Assembly (NCBI GenBank): GCA_009363875.1
Contig: CM018690.1
Coordinates: 4,514,788-4,578,787, forward strand
Origin: Mikania micrantha
Taxonomy: Eukaryota; Streptophyta; Magnoliopsida; Asterales; Asteraceae
Length of the DNA: 64,000 bases
Direction of reading: 5' to 3'
Made by a program: the position numbers and the translations under genes. The stretch's first letter is position 1; the number at the start of each line of letters is the position of its first letter. Positions 12,642-24,082 of the stretch are shown here, in pieces. Below the pieces are notes generated by a model. The model made no database searches, was not told the DNA's origin, and saw only the letters and a list, made by a program, of their open reading frames with translations.

Positions 12642-12643
12642 AG

Positions 12644-13358
12644 GTTTGCGTTAAGTTAGGCGATCCTTCAGTTTCATCTTTTTGGGTATTCTTTATACTT
12701 TGTTTAAATTTTGGGTAAAGAAATAGAGATTGTCTGGCCATTTTTTTTAAATTTCCGTTTCTACTTGTTAGCTTTGTTCGTGCTCTTATCGGCAATTTTT
12801 TAATCGCTTTATCATTATAGTGGTAAAGGGTTTCTTTCGTTTTTAATTAGATTGCCTTCTTTCATCATTTGTGTTGGATATTGCCGTTGAATCCGACCAT
12901 GTGATTCAAAAAATTGTGTAAGATTTGAGGTATCATTGTAATAATTAAAGTTGTGTTCTTTAAAAAATATGAATCCGGATTTTATTGTGTTTTCATGTGT
13001 CGATTAGCATGAATTTTTGTTATCATTAGATGTTGATGAATAAATAATGTGTTGGTAAGGGATGATTCAAACTAAATTGCTGATAATGTTATAATTGCTT
13101 TTGTTTATGAAAATTCTGATACAATTTTCTGTCCAGATCCATCTTTGATATTTGCTTTTTAGCTGATTATATGTATAAACACATAAATTACACCCATATC
13201 ATCTTATGCATGTCATCAGATATCTATAACTATATCATTTTTGTAAAAAAAATTTGCGATTGATCTGATTAATTCATAGGTTAGTCTTTTTTTAATTCTT
13301 ATAACATAATCACTCATTTGCTCATCAGATTAACATCGAAGCAGTTGTTTTGTCTCAG
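12644..13358 (+). other. Inferred 5'UTR intron
   Basis: The candidate donor AAG|GTTTGC lies at 12644 and the strong acceptor TTTTGTCTCAG ends at 13358. The start codon lies 33 bases downstream of the acceptor. The interior is T-rich as in plant introns. The donor is the less certain end. Confidence 0.45.
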
Positions 13359-13391
13359 GTCATAAGTTCTGAAGTTGTAAGTTTTGTTTTA

Positions 13392-15128
13392 ATGAATAAT
13401 TCAAGTGAATACACCCCTGAAAATGGATATCCAAGAAGGAAATTCATAAGTTCTACTGGTGGTTCAAATCTTTCTGGCGAAAAAGCCAGGCGGTGTTCCA
13501 TTGGTGTAACAAACTCGCAAAAGAGCATCGAGGAAGAAGGTAAAATTGTTCCTAATTATCTCAGAGCTTCCACTGGTTCATGTCATGATTTCTGTAAATT
13601 TGGTAAGAAACATGAACTATCAAAGTCTGCAATTCCTGTAAAGTTTAAAAGAACAACAATTGTCAATAAAGACAAACGCCCAAACACTGTAGTTTCTTTA
13701 GAGGAAAAGAACACGAAAATCAAACCTTCTATAAAACCTGAAACCCGAATGCTTCCTGAACCCGTTAAGGTGACCAAAAACGATGCTTTATTACCATCTA
13801 AGAAACTACAAGCTTATAAACATACTTCATTAACAAATGGAACAATAACAACAAAGAGCGAGCTTAAGACATTTCAACGGTCTGCTTCCCTTGTCAAATC
13901 AAGTCCAGTGGTGGTTGAACCGCCGAATCGGAAACATTGGGTGCTACCATATAGCTTGATCTGTGAAGGACCCAATGGCAGTATTGAAAAGAAAGACACA
14001 AAAACTGTCAAAAAGACAGGAATTACACCTAAAATGAGTACTGTTAAGAAAGTTGTTGCAAAGGTTATCCCAAATGAATCTCAGTCCCTTAAAGGTTCTT
14101 TTGGTAGAGCTGCAAGTTTGAAGGTGACCAAATCTAGGGGCGTTAAGCAGGTGTTACCTTTAAATGATCAAAATAGGATGCAAAAGGAACACACAATTGA
14201 TGAGAATGTTCAGACGATAAGCTTGCATGGTGTCGAGGCTGAAACCGAAATCAAACCTGAAATTATGAAGTTTGACTTTATTCAACCATCATTGGAATTG
14301 ATCAACCCTCCGGTTTGCAATAGCCATGATTCTTTTTCAGACAAAAATATTGTAGTAGTTGAATCACCAATCATCCATCCGGTCAATGAAAGCTCTGAAT
14401 TTTTTTCGGATAAAGATGTTGTAGAAGAATTATACATTGTTGAAAGCTTACAGTTACAGTCTTGTTCAGACACAGAATTTTTTAAAGAAGAAGCTTTAAT
14501 CACGCCTTCTGTATCTGAAAGCTCTGAATCTTTATATGACCATGAGGTTCTAGATAACGAGTCTGATTACACTGATAATGAGGAGGCCGAAGCTTCAGAA
14601 GATAGGTCTGAAACCGTTAATGCTGTTGAAATGGGAACTTCAGTTGGGAATCACAAGATCTCAAGAAAGGTCAAGATGGTAATTTCTAAAGACAGAGACA
14701 ACGAAGCTGTAAAGCTAAGGTTCAGGAGGGGAAAAGTCCTTGATCTTCAGTCTGAGAATAACAGTCCTAGAAGGCTCAAATTCAGAAGAAGAGTGCTTGA
14801 AGGTAAGCAAGATGCTCAAAATATTTCAAGAAAAACTTATATAAACAAAACTTTAGATCTTCAGAATGAAGAAGAAGAACGTTCGTCTAGAAAATTTTTT
14901 GAAAAAAAATATGTTAAAGAAACAAATGATTCCCAGAACGGTCCAGAAAGCGTTGTGTTAAAGCATCAAGGTGAACAAGAAAAGAAAGATGCTCAAGGTT
15001 TGCTGAATAATGTAATAGAAGAAACAGCAAGCAAGCTTGTTGAAAGTAGGAAGAGTAAAGTGAAGGCATTGGTTGGTGCTTTTGAAACTGTAATCTCTCT
15101 CCAAGACGGTAAACCTTCGTGTGTTTGA
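13392..15128 (+). CDS. Plant calmodulin-binding-domain protein
   Basis: This single coding exon gives about 578 residues from the first ATG at 13392. The upstream in-frame TTG at 13350 lies across the splice acceptor and is not used. The N-terminal third contains VPNYLRASTGSCHDFCKFG (about residues 55-73), a signature I associate with the Arabidopsis 'plant calmodulin-binding protein-related' family. The middle is low-complexity, lysine-rich, then acidic and serine-rich (residues 300-420), probably disordered. The C-terminus has the calmodulin-binding helix KVKALVGAFETVISLQ (about residues 556-571), basic-hydrophobic and amphipathic as expected, ending seven residues before the stop. Such proteins bind calcium-loaded calmodulin and are linked to stress signalling; the precise role here is unknown. 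The frame is intact, and this is the only clear host gene in the window. Confidence 0.9.
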   Translation: MNNSSEYTPENGYPRRKFISSTGGSNLSGEKARRCSIGVTNSQKSIEEEGKIVPNYLRASTGSCHDFCKFGKKHELSKSAIPVKFKRTTIVNKDKRPNTVVSLEEKNTKIKPSIKPETRMLPEPVKVTKNDALLPSKKLQAYKHTSLTNGTITTKSELKTFQRSASLVKSSPVVVEPPNRKHWVLPYSLICEGPNGSIEKKDTKTVKKTGITPKMSTVKKVVAKVIPNESQSLKGSFGRAASLKVTKSRGVKQVLPLNDQNRMQKEHTIDENVQTISLHGVEAETEIKPEIMKFDFIQPSLELINPPVCNSHDSFSDKNIVVVESPIIHPVNESSEFFSDKDVVEELYIVESLQLQSCSDTEFFKEEALITPSVSESSESLYDHEVLDNESDYTDNEEAEASEDRSETVNAVEMGTSVGNHKISRKVKMVISKDRDNEAVKLRFRRGKVLDLQSENNSPRRLKFRRRVLEGKQDAQNISRKTYINKTLDLQNEEEERSSRKFFEKKYVKETNDSQNGPESVVLKHQGEQEKKDAQGLLNNVIEETASKLVESRKSKVKALVGAFETVISLQDGKPSCV

Positions 15129-15549
15129 TGAAAAAATGGACACTTTCTTTCACAAGGATTCGGGTTTTGTAAATACAAAAAAAAAAGAAAGAAAAAAGAG
15201 AAAAAAGGTCAGATGATATGAGGACTTGTTTGTGTTGGTATTAACTGAACTTAATGGTTTCATAGCTTATGATGCTTCTTTTCAACTTATATGTGAATAT
15301 TGACAATCTTATGAGTTTTGATCAAATGATTCCCATGTTAATGTGGTTCTTTTGTGTTATATTATGACTGAATTTTGTCGTGATCGATCAAAACCATGTT
15401 GAATTTGGTGAGGATGGGTTGATACTCAATTCATGCATGAATCGTGTTATGGCCAAAACCAACTTTGATTTTGCTACAAAAATAGGTTTTTATATGCGAT
15501 ATAGGCCTTTGTTGTAGAACATGTGATTTGTTCAAAGATGATGACTTAA
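15129..15549 (+). other. 3' flank of the calmodulin-binding gene
   Basis: An A-rich stretch at 15176-15206 follows the stop codon, and the region is AT-rich. No further gene is supported. A possible polyadenylation signal AATAAAA lies only at about 15742, beyond a SINE insertion. Confidence 0.4.
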
Positions 15550-15700
15550 CCAAACATAAACAAACAAACATACCTAGTGAAATCCCACTTAAAAGTAGGG
15601 TTTGGGTGGAGAGATGAAAACAAACCTTACCCCTACACCCATAAGGGTAAAGAGGCTACTTCAGAAGATACCCTTGGCTGATGAAAAACTTACGGCTTTA
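15550..15700 (-). mobile_element. SINE (TS/Au-like), minus strand
   Basis: Reverse-complemented, this shows the same body as 8095-8222: an AGCCTCTTTACCC block, GGGGTAAGGTTTG, a CCACCCAAACCCTAC block and a TTTG-repeat tail at its 3' end (plus-strand 15557-15573). It lies just downstream of the host gene, in the opposite orientation. Confidence 0.6.
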
Positions 15701-16027
15701 CTACTTATACATTGCTTTGTAATTTTATACATTTTTTAAATAATAAAAGTTATGATGCTAGACTTCATCATTTATCTTTCTATTACATAAAATATTAAAA
15801 TGTCAAGCTTGAATCATCAAAGCAAGTGTTAAACAAGTCATTTTTTATGTTTTATATTCGTATTTATCGCGTCGTCTATGACCTTTTAAACACGATAAGA
15901 CTTATTTTACCAGCCTTATATCAAGTCATAAATTTATAGATATGTTAAATTGCACGATTTGAGATTCAAACCTATCAAGTTAGTTTTTATTTTCCAATAG
16001 TTTTCATAGATATTTGGTTTTTTGTTT
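15701..16027. other. Intergenic spacer
   Basis: AT-rich, with no open frame or repeat that I recognise. Confidence 0.4.
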
Positions 16028-16405
16028 TACTGCTGGCCAATAAAGAAGATTCACGAAAGAAAGTTAGAGACGACAGAGATGAGAATGTTAAGATGGATGT
16101 GTGGGCACACAAGGGCAGATCGAATAAGGAACAAGGTCATCCGGGAAAGGTTGGGGGTAACACATATCTCAGACAAAGTAAGGGAAGGAATGTTGAGATG
16201 ATTTGGACATGTGAAGAGAAGAAACTTGTTGGCGCCGGTACAAAGAGTAGAGAACCTCATCGTGGAGGGGAAGAGGTGCAGGGGTCGACCAAGGCTGACG
16301 TGGGATGAACAGATTCGACACGATTTGTTAGAGTTGCATCTTTCTGAGGACATGATCAATGACAGAAGTACCTGGATACGTAGAATAAAAGCGAAAGATG
16401 GGTAG
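16028..16405 (+). pseudogene. LINE (RTE-like) reverse transcriptase C-terminal fragment
   Basis: One frame from the YCWP box through EMRMLRWMCGHTR, then GRPRLTWDEQIRHDL, to a TAG stop at 16403-16405 matches the C-terminal tail found after the reverse transcriptase of plant non-LTR retrotransposons. The catalytic RT core is missing because the copy is 5'-truncated, as usual for LINEs. One in-frame TGA stands where the family has a tryptophan (about 16199-16201), consistent with a single G-to-A change. It is not functional. Confidence 0.8.
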
Positions 16406-17189
16406 ATTAATAGAGGATAGATCGGTAATATACGTTTAAGTAGGTTCTTAGTTTTAGAAGCCTATGTGTTACATGTTTGTGTGTTGGATATACATGTTAT
16501 ATGCTTGCTTATGTGGGTCCATCATAACGTGGTTTGGATTGGTTTTGAACTGTAGTTGCTACATCAATTCCATTGGTAATTTGCTATTTAGTTGTTTGTC
16601 ATTTGCTGTTTAATATACACGATTTCAATTAGATCCCAAATTAGTGAAGAACCCTAATCTGACTTTGATTCAATTCGCTCGATTAGCAAAATGTGAGCCC
16701 TTGATATCATAGGGCTTTTGTTCTTTGGGAGACAACGAGTAAATTCCTATAGGATTTTTCCAAGTTTGCTAACAAATAAGGAGCTTGATCGATGAACAGT
16801 CATGACAGGGTTTAACTTTCACTCCAGAGATTCAATGCACCTCAAAGTGTTTTCTAGGTATGTTTAAGCTTAGAAAAAGATCGTGAAGCTATTTGTGGGC
16901 TTAATTTGATTTAGAATTCCGTGTTTTAATTTATTAGAGTTTAATTTTTGTCTGAGAGGTTCCAGTGTTGTTAAAGACGTGTTAATATTTCTTAATTTTT
17001 GTAATTGTATATACATTTAAGATCATGATTGAACGATGACTATAGAATCATCCTATTTTAGCTTTTTAAAATACGTTTATACATGTTTTGGGTTGGCACC
17101 GGTCGAAAGAGGCGTCAAGCTTGCGATCTGGAAAGAGAGAAAGGGATACTGAACTTTGACATTTTCAGTCCCTCCAGTCTTGATCATTG
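16406..17189. other. Intergenic spacer
   Basis: I see no supported gene or RNA. The part after 16406 could include the 3' UTR of the LINE. Confidence 0.35.
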
Positions 17190-17860
17190 CTAGGAATGGT
17201 AATGGGCCAGGTTCGGGTAGTGTATTGCTAATCCCAGTCTCATTCCCGATTGCAAAAATGTATCTCATACACGACCCATTACCCATCGGGTAATTACCCA
17301 TTGGATATCGGGTATATCACTAGTTTATTAAAAAAAATTATGATTTTCAGAGTACAATTGTATAGTATTAATTTTAGTCATGTTATTGTTTAATTACAAA
17401 AATAAATTAGAATCATACATATAAGATCAACATCATAAAATATAAACAAATTAACTATAAATATCATGACATATAACTGTTAAAAGATGCTATCATGGAC
17501 TACTAATTTAATATTCAAACTGAAATTACATATTCAAAACAACAGGATTAATTTTTAAATATAAAATAATAAGATAAAAATTATAATTTGTTATGATGTT
17601 TCATTAAAAGACTTATGTTTTAGAAAAGGAAATTAAAAATATTAACAAAATATTACGGTTATTATTTCCGGTAAGTGGGCCGGGCATTCCTTAATCCCAT
17701 ACCCGTAACCGAACCTGAAAAAAATATTTTTTTGACCCCATACCCGGTCTCATATCCTAATATTTGGGCCAATATCCTGCCCTTAAGTTTCGGGCTTTGG
17801 GTTTTCTCACAGGGTATGAGTTTTTCGGGCCAATACCCGGTCCCATACTCTAGTTCATCT
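17190..17860. repeat. Decayed transposon with GGGTA/TACCC-rich ends
   Basis: The left part (17190-17325) and right part (17665-17855) are both rich in CGGGTA, GGGCC and TACCCG words in opposite sense. They flank an AT-rich core of about 340 bp. This matches the style of non-autonomous hAT-type plant elements. No clean terminal repeats or target duplication were found, so assignment is weak. Confidence 0.4.
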
Positions 17861-18536
17861 TTTTGTTATTTTATGTTGGGATTTTCATAAAACTTTATAA
17901 ACCTTTAAAATCTTTATAATTAAATGTTTTTTTTTATAAAATCTTTGTTACTTTTATCAAGGTTATTCAAATATTAATAAGTTCATTATTAGAATATATC
18001 TTGTAATGTTTAACATGTTATTAGACATGTGTGTGTAAATATATATACAAAATTATTATTTTAAGTATATTATTAAAAGTGTTTAATTTGAATAAAATTT
18101 AATTTATTTATGAACTCCCAACAAAATTTTCGTATTGTGTAGAATATTACATTATTCAAAGAATGCCAAGAACTTTGTTATATTATAATATAGCACGATT
18201 AAAATTTTAGTTTTGAGACTAAAAAAAAAATCCTAAAGGCTTTAGTAATGTACTTCAACAACTTATAAAAGATACTCTCTTAAGTACCGTAAACACTCTT
18301 TATCGCATTTCTACCGTCATGCCAAGCCTTATCATAAAAACATCAACGTTTAACTTATCCTTAATATATGCTTGAACATGTTTTATAGGATAAGTGATCG
18401 CATGACAATATCTTTGGATATTAGGCTTCGACTATTATTGGATATAATTGTTAGGTAATAGTTATATACAGGACCCATCTGGTGATTTGTCACATGTGCT
18501 CATACTTCCTCTTAGATGTAATGACATACCATATAC

Positions 18537-18650
18537 ATTGATACAAAGGAATGTTGGATGAGATTTTATATAACTTATGCTCATTGTGTAACATTGATAC
18601 AAAGGAATGTTGGATGAGATTTTATATAACTTATGCTCATTGTGTAACAT
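18537..18650. repeat. Tandem duplication, 56-bp unit
   Basis: A unit starting at CATTGATACAAAGG is present twice in direct order (from 18536 and 18592), nearly identical. This suggests a recent slippage or unequal-exchange event. The surroundings (17861-20563) are otherwise AT-rich spacer. Confidence 0.8.
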
Positions 18651-20558
18651 TTGCTTTAAATAATGATGGTTAATGTATTATCCATCGATTGGGAGCAATA
18701 TTCCACCTTTGAACACATATATGAGATCTTTTTTTTTTTTAAATACATATGACTAGCGAATTTCATTTGCAGCTTCATTTTAAACATCCATGTGATCTTA
18801 AATATCAAAATCAGGAAGCTCTTAATCTTCTAACAACTCAACATCACTAAAATAAGAAACCAGTACTTCAAAGAACCCTCGGTGACTTAAATAAATCGCA
18901 CCCTCCAACCACGACACACCTAGAAGAACCACAACAACCAAATTCCTTCTAAATACCTTGAAAACCACCTACTTTAACAAAACTCCGACTACCAGCTCTT
19001 GGGAATATATCACTTGGAGTTGGTATACCCACTTACTGTCATCAATTTCACTTGCTCACTTAAGTGGTTTTTATACCTAGCAAGAGTGGCACCTCAAATT
19101 TTCTTTTAAAACAATTAATATTAAGCATTTTTAAACAATTACCTATAATACAATTAAAATAAAATAAATTAACACTAACTAAAAAAATTTGAAAAAGGTG
19201 CACGGTAAAAGAAAATTTGCATCACTTAAGCTATGTTATCATCAACCACCTATCACTCTACATAGATGCCACGTATTTGTCACATAATCAACCAACACCA
19301 TCACCCGGACACTCCCTCATCCCTCCACGCCATTACCACGTGTTATCATCACCCCTTCATTAAGCCCCCATCACCCTTTTTTCCCCATTTCCCCCCTTTT
19401 TCTTCCTCTTAATGTCGTGAGGGTTGTCACGAGTTTGCCCCTCACACTCCTGTGTAATGGGGGAGGGGCGCCACTGGGGTGTGACCGACCCATCTCACCC
19501 CCACCCACACATGATTACACATATTCTTAAAATTGAAAACTAAAAAAAAATTGAACAAATACATAAGTATTCGGTCATAATTAATTTCATGTAAACGACG
19601 CTCATTAATATGTTCAACTAAATATAAGTGAAGGTTGTTATGTGTTTCTTAGTCGTAATTCCAATGATTAGTTTGTTTTTGTTGGTCATCGACTTGGTTG
19701 GATATCGTCTTCATTGTATTGATAAATCACTTGACCTTTTTTTTTTTTTAAAAATATTCGTATCATGTACTATAAGCAAGTATGCTTGGCAAAATGAAGG
19801 ATGGGTTGAAATAGATGCGGGCCAGAATGAGTTTTAAGGAAAATCAGTTTAAGTCTAAATTGACCGTTTTTAATAAAATCAATTTATTTTAAGTTAAATT
19901 GAGTTGTAATAAAACCAACAGTTTATTTATAAGTTTTAATGATTATTTTATCATCAAATATATTATTAATCATTTTTACTTCAATGAATACATTGTATTC
20001 ACATAGTTTTTAAGTTACTCATCTTAACTCGCATTGTGTTAAAGTTTACTAATCTCAACCCATTATATGTTACAATGTTACCCATCTTAACAAAATCTAC
20101 TAATTTATCTTAATATAGGTCAAGATTGTAACGTGTAGAAGCAAGTATAGATCACATTCCCTAACTTTTTTGCTAGCCTTTATCGTGTCAAATTTTCACA
20201 GCCTATTTAAACGAGCCCTTCTTGTTCTTAGACTTAAACTTTCAGGATCTTGTCTTCGTATCAGAGGTGCACTAAGATTGCTGTGATAAAAATCTCAATG
20301 ATGATGATGAATTGATGGCAATGCAGAATTAATCCGAAATATATTAGAAAGCATGGTAAAAATTAAAAAGAATGGAGATGATGAATTGTGAATAAAATGG
20401 CATTTGCAAGTAAAAAGTAGATTTTTTTATATTATTATTATTATTATTATTATTATTTTATTTAAACTGCTCTACAAAAGTTGAGTTTGATGTTAGGAGT
20501 AAAAAATTTAGTTAGTTTACGTGGCTCAGAGCATGAGTTCTGTTCGAGTAACGGTTGA
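18651..20558. other. Spacer with C-rich patch and (ATT)n
   Basis: No gene is supported. A C-rich patch runs from about 19300 to 19500, and an (ATT)n microsatellite lies at about 20430-20458. Confidence 0.4.
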
Positions 20559-20563
20559 ACGAT

Positions 20564-20911
20564 TGAAGTAAGTTGCAATAACACTACACCAATAAACAAG
20601 AAAACAACACAGAATTATGAGGAAGGAGGGTTATTTCATTAATGGATTGGTGGGAAAAGAAATACAATTGGAAGAGATGAGAAGAAGTTACACCATAACA
20701 ATATCCATAACAAACTACTCTCCCACCCTCTCCTTATACTACTCATGTATTGTGGTCCCTCCCTTCACTCCCCATGTGCTCCTCAACCGCTTTCTCATTT
20801 CTATAGCGGGTTGGTGGTCTCTTGGATCGTTTGCTTCTTCTAGCTTCATACCGGGCCTCCGTTGGTTTGTCTAATTCACGTATGGTGGGCCTTGTATCCT
20901 TGTTCACAACA
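20564..20911 (-). repeat. 3' LTR of the Reina-like element
   Basis: 348 bp, beginning TGTTGTGAAC and ending TTACTTCA when read on the minus strand. The purine-rich PPT GAGGAGGGGAGTAA lies immediately before it (plus 20912-20926). The pol frame runs through the PPT and ends inside this LTR at 20743. Confidence 0.9.
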
Positions 20912-23900
20912 TTACTCCCCTCCTCAACAATCACCTTGTCCTCAAGGTGCAGGTTAGGAAAAAGCTTTAGAAGTTGAGTGTCATCCTCCCATGTTGCCTC
21001 CTGCATAGAAAAACCGTCCCATTGAATCTGGCTTTGTGAAATGGTACGACTGGCCCGAGTAACCTGTCGATGGGCTAAGATGGCTTTGGCCTGCAGCTTC
21101 ATAATAAGATCAGAATCAACTAGATGAATAAGAGTAATTTGTTGATCCGGTTTACCAAGACATTTGCGAAGCATGGACACATGAAAGACCGGGTGTATCC
21201 GTGTGGTATCCGGTAATTTTAATTTATAAGCTACAGTTCCAATGCGGGCTATGACCTGATAAGGGCCAAAGTAACGTCTGCCCAACTTATGGTGTCGACG
21301 TAAACGCACTGAATCTTGACGAAAGGGTTGCAATTTGACATAAACCCAATCACCTTCCGTAAATTGAAGTTCACGACGATGGTTATCCGCATAAGTCTTC
21401 ATACGGTTTTTTGCCAAGTGTAAATTGACTTTAAGGTTGGCCAGAACCACATCCCGAGCTACTAATTGTTCCTCCAGAATGGTATTCTCAGTTGAATCGT
21501 GAATGTATCGGTTTATGGTAGGGGGTTTGCGACCATACAAAATCTCAAACGGGGTCATTTTAGCTGCGATTTGAAACGAAGTATTGTACCAAAAATCCGC
21601 CCAAGGAAGGAAACGTAACCAATCAGTGGGACAATCTGCCACATAACACCGAAGATACATTTGCAAACATTTGTTCAAGGCTTCGGTTTGTCCATCCGAT
21701 TGAGGATGGTATGCGGTGCTGAATGACAACGCAGTGCCTTGAAATCGATGCAATTCTTTCCAAAAATCAGTCATGAAGCGAACATCATGATCAGACACAA
21801 TATCCACAGGCACCCCATACAATTGGACAATCTCATTAACAAAAACAGTGGCAATTGTGAGTGTATTAAAGTGAGTAGGAAGTGCCATAAAATGGCCATA
21901 TTTGGATAACCGATCAATAACGACCATAATAACCGACTTGCCATGAGTAATTGGAAGACCGGTGATGAAATCCATAGCAATGCTTTCAAAAACTAAATTG
22001 GGAATGGGAAGGAGCTGTAGCAAACCACCTGGAGATTGAAAGGAAGCTTTTTTTGGTTGACAAACTTGGCAATTAGCGACAAATTGTTTGACATCTCTTC
22101 GCATCCTTTGCCAAAAAAAATTGAAGATAGGCGATGAAAGCATCGAGTGACCCCAGAATGACCACCTAACACCGAGGAATGAAATTCAGTCAACAGTTGT
22201 TGACATAGAGGAGAGCCCCGAGGAAGCACTAGGCGACCCCGAAAAAACAGTAGGCCATCTCGTATTGAATAACCAGCATGCGTAGTAGGATCAATTAGTA
22301 GCGCCTGAAAAATGGTCTGGCTTTCCGGATCCTGGGCAATCTCCGTGCGTAAAGAAGTCAAAAATTCAGGAGAAGTAGAAGAGTAAGCCATGAACTGAAC
22401 CTGAGATAAACGAGATAAGGCATCTGCTGCAGTGTTCAATCGGCCAGGTCGATAGAGAATGTCAAAGTCAAAACCCATCAATTTGCTCAACCATTTGTGT
22501 TGATTCGGAATTTGAATAACCTAATCTTTCAGGTTTTTTAAAGATTCTTGATCAGTCAATATGATAAATTTCCTGCCCAACAATTACTGACGCCACTTTG
22601 CTACGGCTTGAGTGATTGTGAACATCTCCCTTTGGTATGTGGAAGCATGCTGCATATGAGGACCCAATTTCTGACTAAAGAAAGCAATTGGTTGCTTATC
22701 CTGGGATAACACAGTCCGATTCCTACGCCCGAAGCATCTGTTTCCACCATAAATGGTTTAGAAAAATCCGGCAGACGTAACGCCGGAGTGGAACTCAACA
22801 GTTTTTTAATTTGGTTAAAGGCAGCTGTACACTTAGAAGTCCACAAAAACATTTCTTTCTTAAGTAGATCAGTGAGAGGGCCCACAAGAGTAGCATACCC
22901 AGAAATAAAACGACGATAATATCCGGAAAGCCCCAGAAAACCCCTTACTTCCTTCACATTCTAATGTGGGGGTTGGCCACTGTTGAATGGCCTTAATTTT
23001 GTCCAGGTCGACTGCCAACCCTTCTTGGGAAATTTGATGGCCCAAATAAGCAATACGTGTCTGACCAAATTGGCATTTAGAAAGTTTAGCAACTAAATGA
23101 TTATCAAGGAGGACTTGCAAGACAGTGCGAAGATGGCTGAGGTGGGTTGACCAAGAAGCACTGTATACGAGGATATCATCGAAAAAAAATACGAACTTAC
23201 GAAGAAAAGGGCAAAATACATCATTCATAAGACGTTGAAACGTCGAAGGGCATTCGTCAACCCGAATGGCATGACCTGAAATTCATAGTGACCATCATGG
23301 GTTCGAAAGGCGGTTTTGGCTTCGTCCCCTGCTTTAGTTCTGATTTGATGACAGCCAGCCAACAAATCCAATTTAGAAAAATATTTGGCGCCATGTAACT
23401 CATCAAATAACTCATCGATGGAAGGAATAGGAAACTTGTCACGAATAGTGAGGCCATTCAAAAGCCTGTAGTCGACACAAAAGCGCCACGTCCCATCTTT
23501 TTTTCGGACCAATAAGACCGGTGAGGAAAATAGACTATTGCTGGGACGGATAAGGCCTTGTTGTAGCATTTCCTTGATCTGTTTTTCAATTTCCTGTTTT
23601 TGAAAATGGGGGTAGCGATATGGGCGGACTGAAATAGCAGAGTGATCGGAAGAAAGGGTAATAGGATGGTCTTGAGAACGTGGTGGTAGGCCGGTAGGGG
23701 TTTGAAACACAGGTTCAAAGTCGTTCAAGAGAGACTGAATGTCTGGAGGATAAGAGGTGGAGGAGACTGTATGAGGGTCCAATAATGACAAGTGGAAAAT
23801 CTCACCTACAGATTGATGACACATAAGTTTGCGTAACCCATTGAATTGAATGGGTTGAGGCACTTTAGAATTATCCCCTTTCCATAAAATAGTTTGCCCG

Positions 23901-24082
23901 TTACAACAAAATTGAAAAGTAGCGGCTGCATAGTCAGTGAGAACCGATCCCAAAGTGGACAACCAAGAAACCCCTAAGACCAAAAGCACATACAAATCAA
24001 CGAGGACGGAATGTTGTTGGATAGTCAAGGTTACCTGTCGGGCGATCCCATTACAGGGTAAACGTTCGCCACTGCCCTCCAA
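20743..24082 (-). pseudogene. Reina-like pol (RT, RNase H, integrase, chromodomain), broken
   Basis: Several frame pieces on the minus strand carry the domains in order. RT covers 24082-22869 with KKDGTWRFCVDYR, the FDDILVYS catalytic box (about 23180) and FLGLSGYYRRFI (about 22930). An RNase H piece (22957-22601) holds VETDASG. A linker (22490-21993) starts the integrase HHCC finger, and the catalytic core plus chromodomain follow (22143-20743). Integrase acidic residues are visible at DFITG, IVSDHD and GQTEA. The chromodomain has QWDGFSMQEATWED. Breaks occur near 23226, 22940, 22500 and 22120, the last at an eight-A run. The frame ends at 20743, inside the 3' LTR. Confidence 0.88.
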
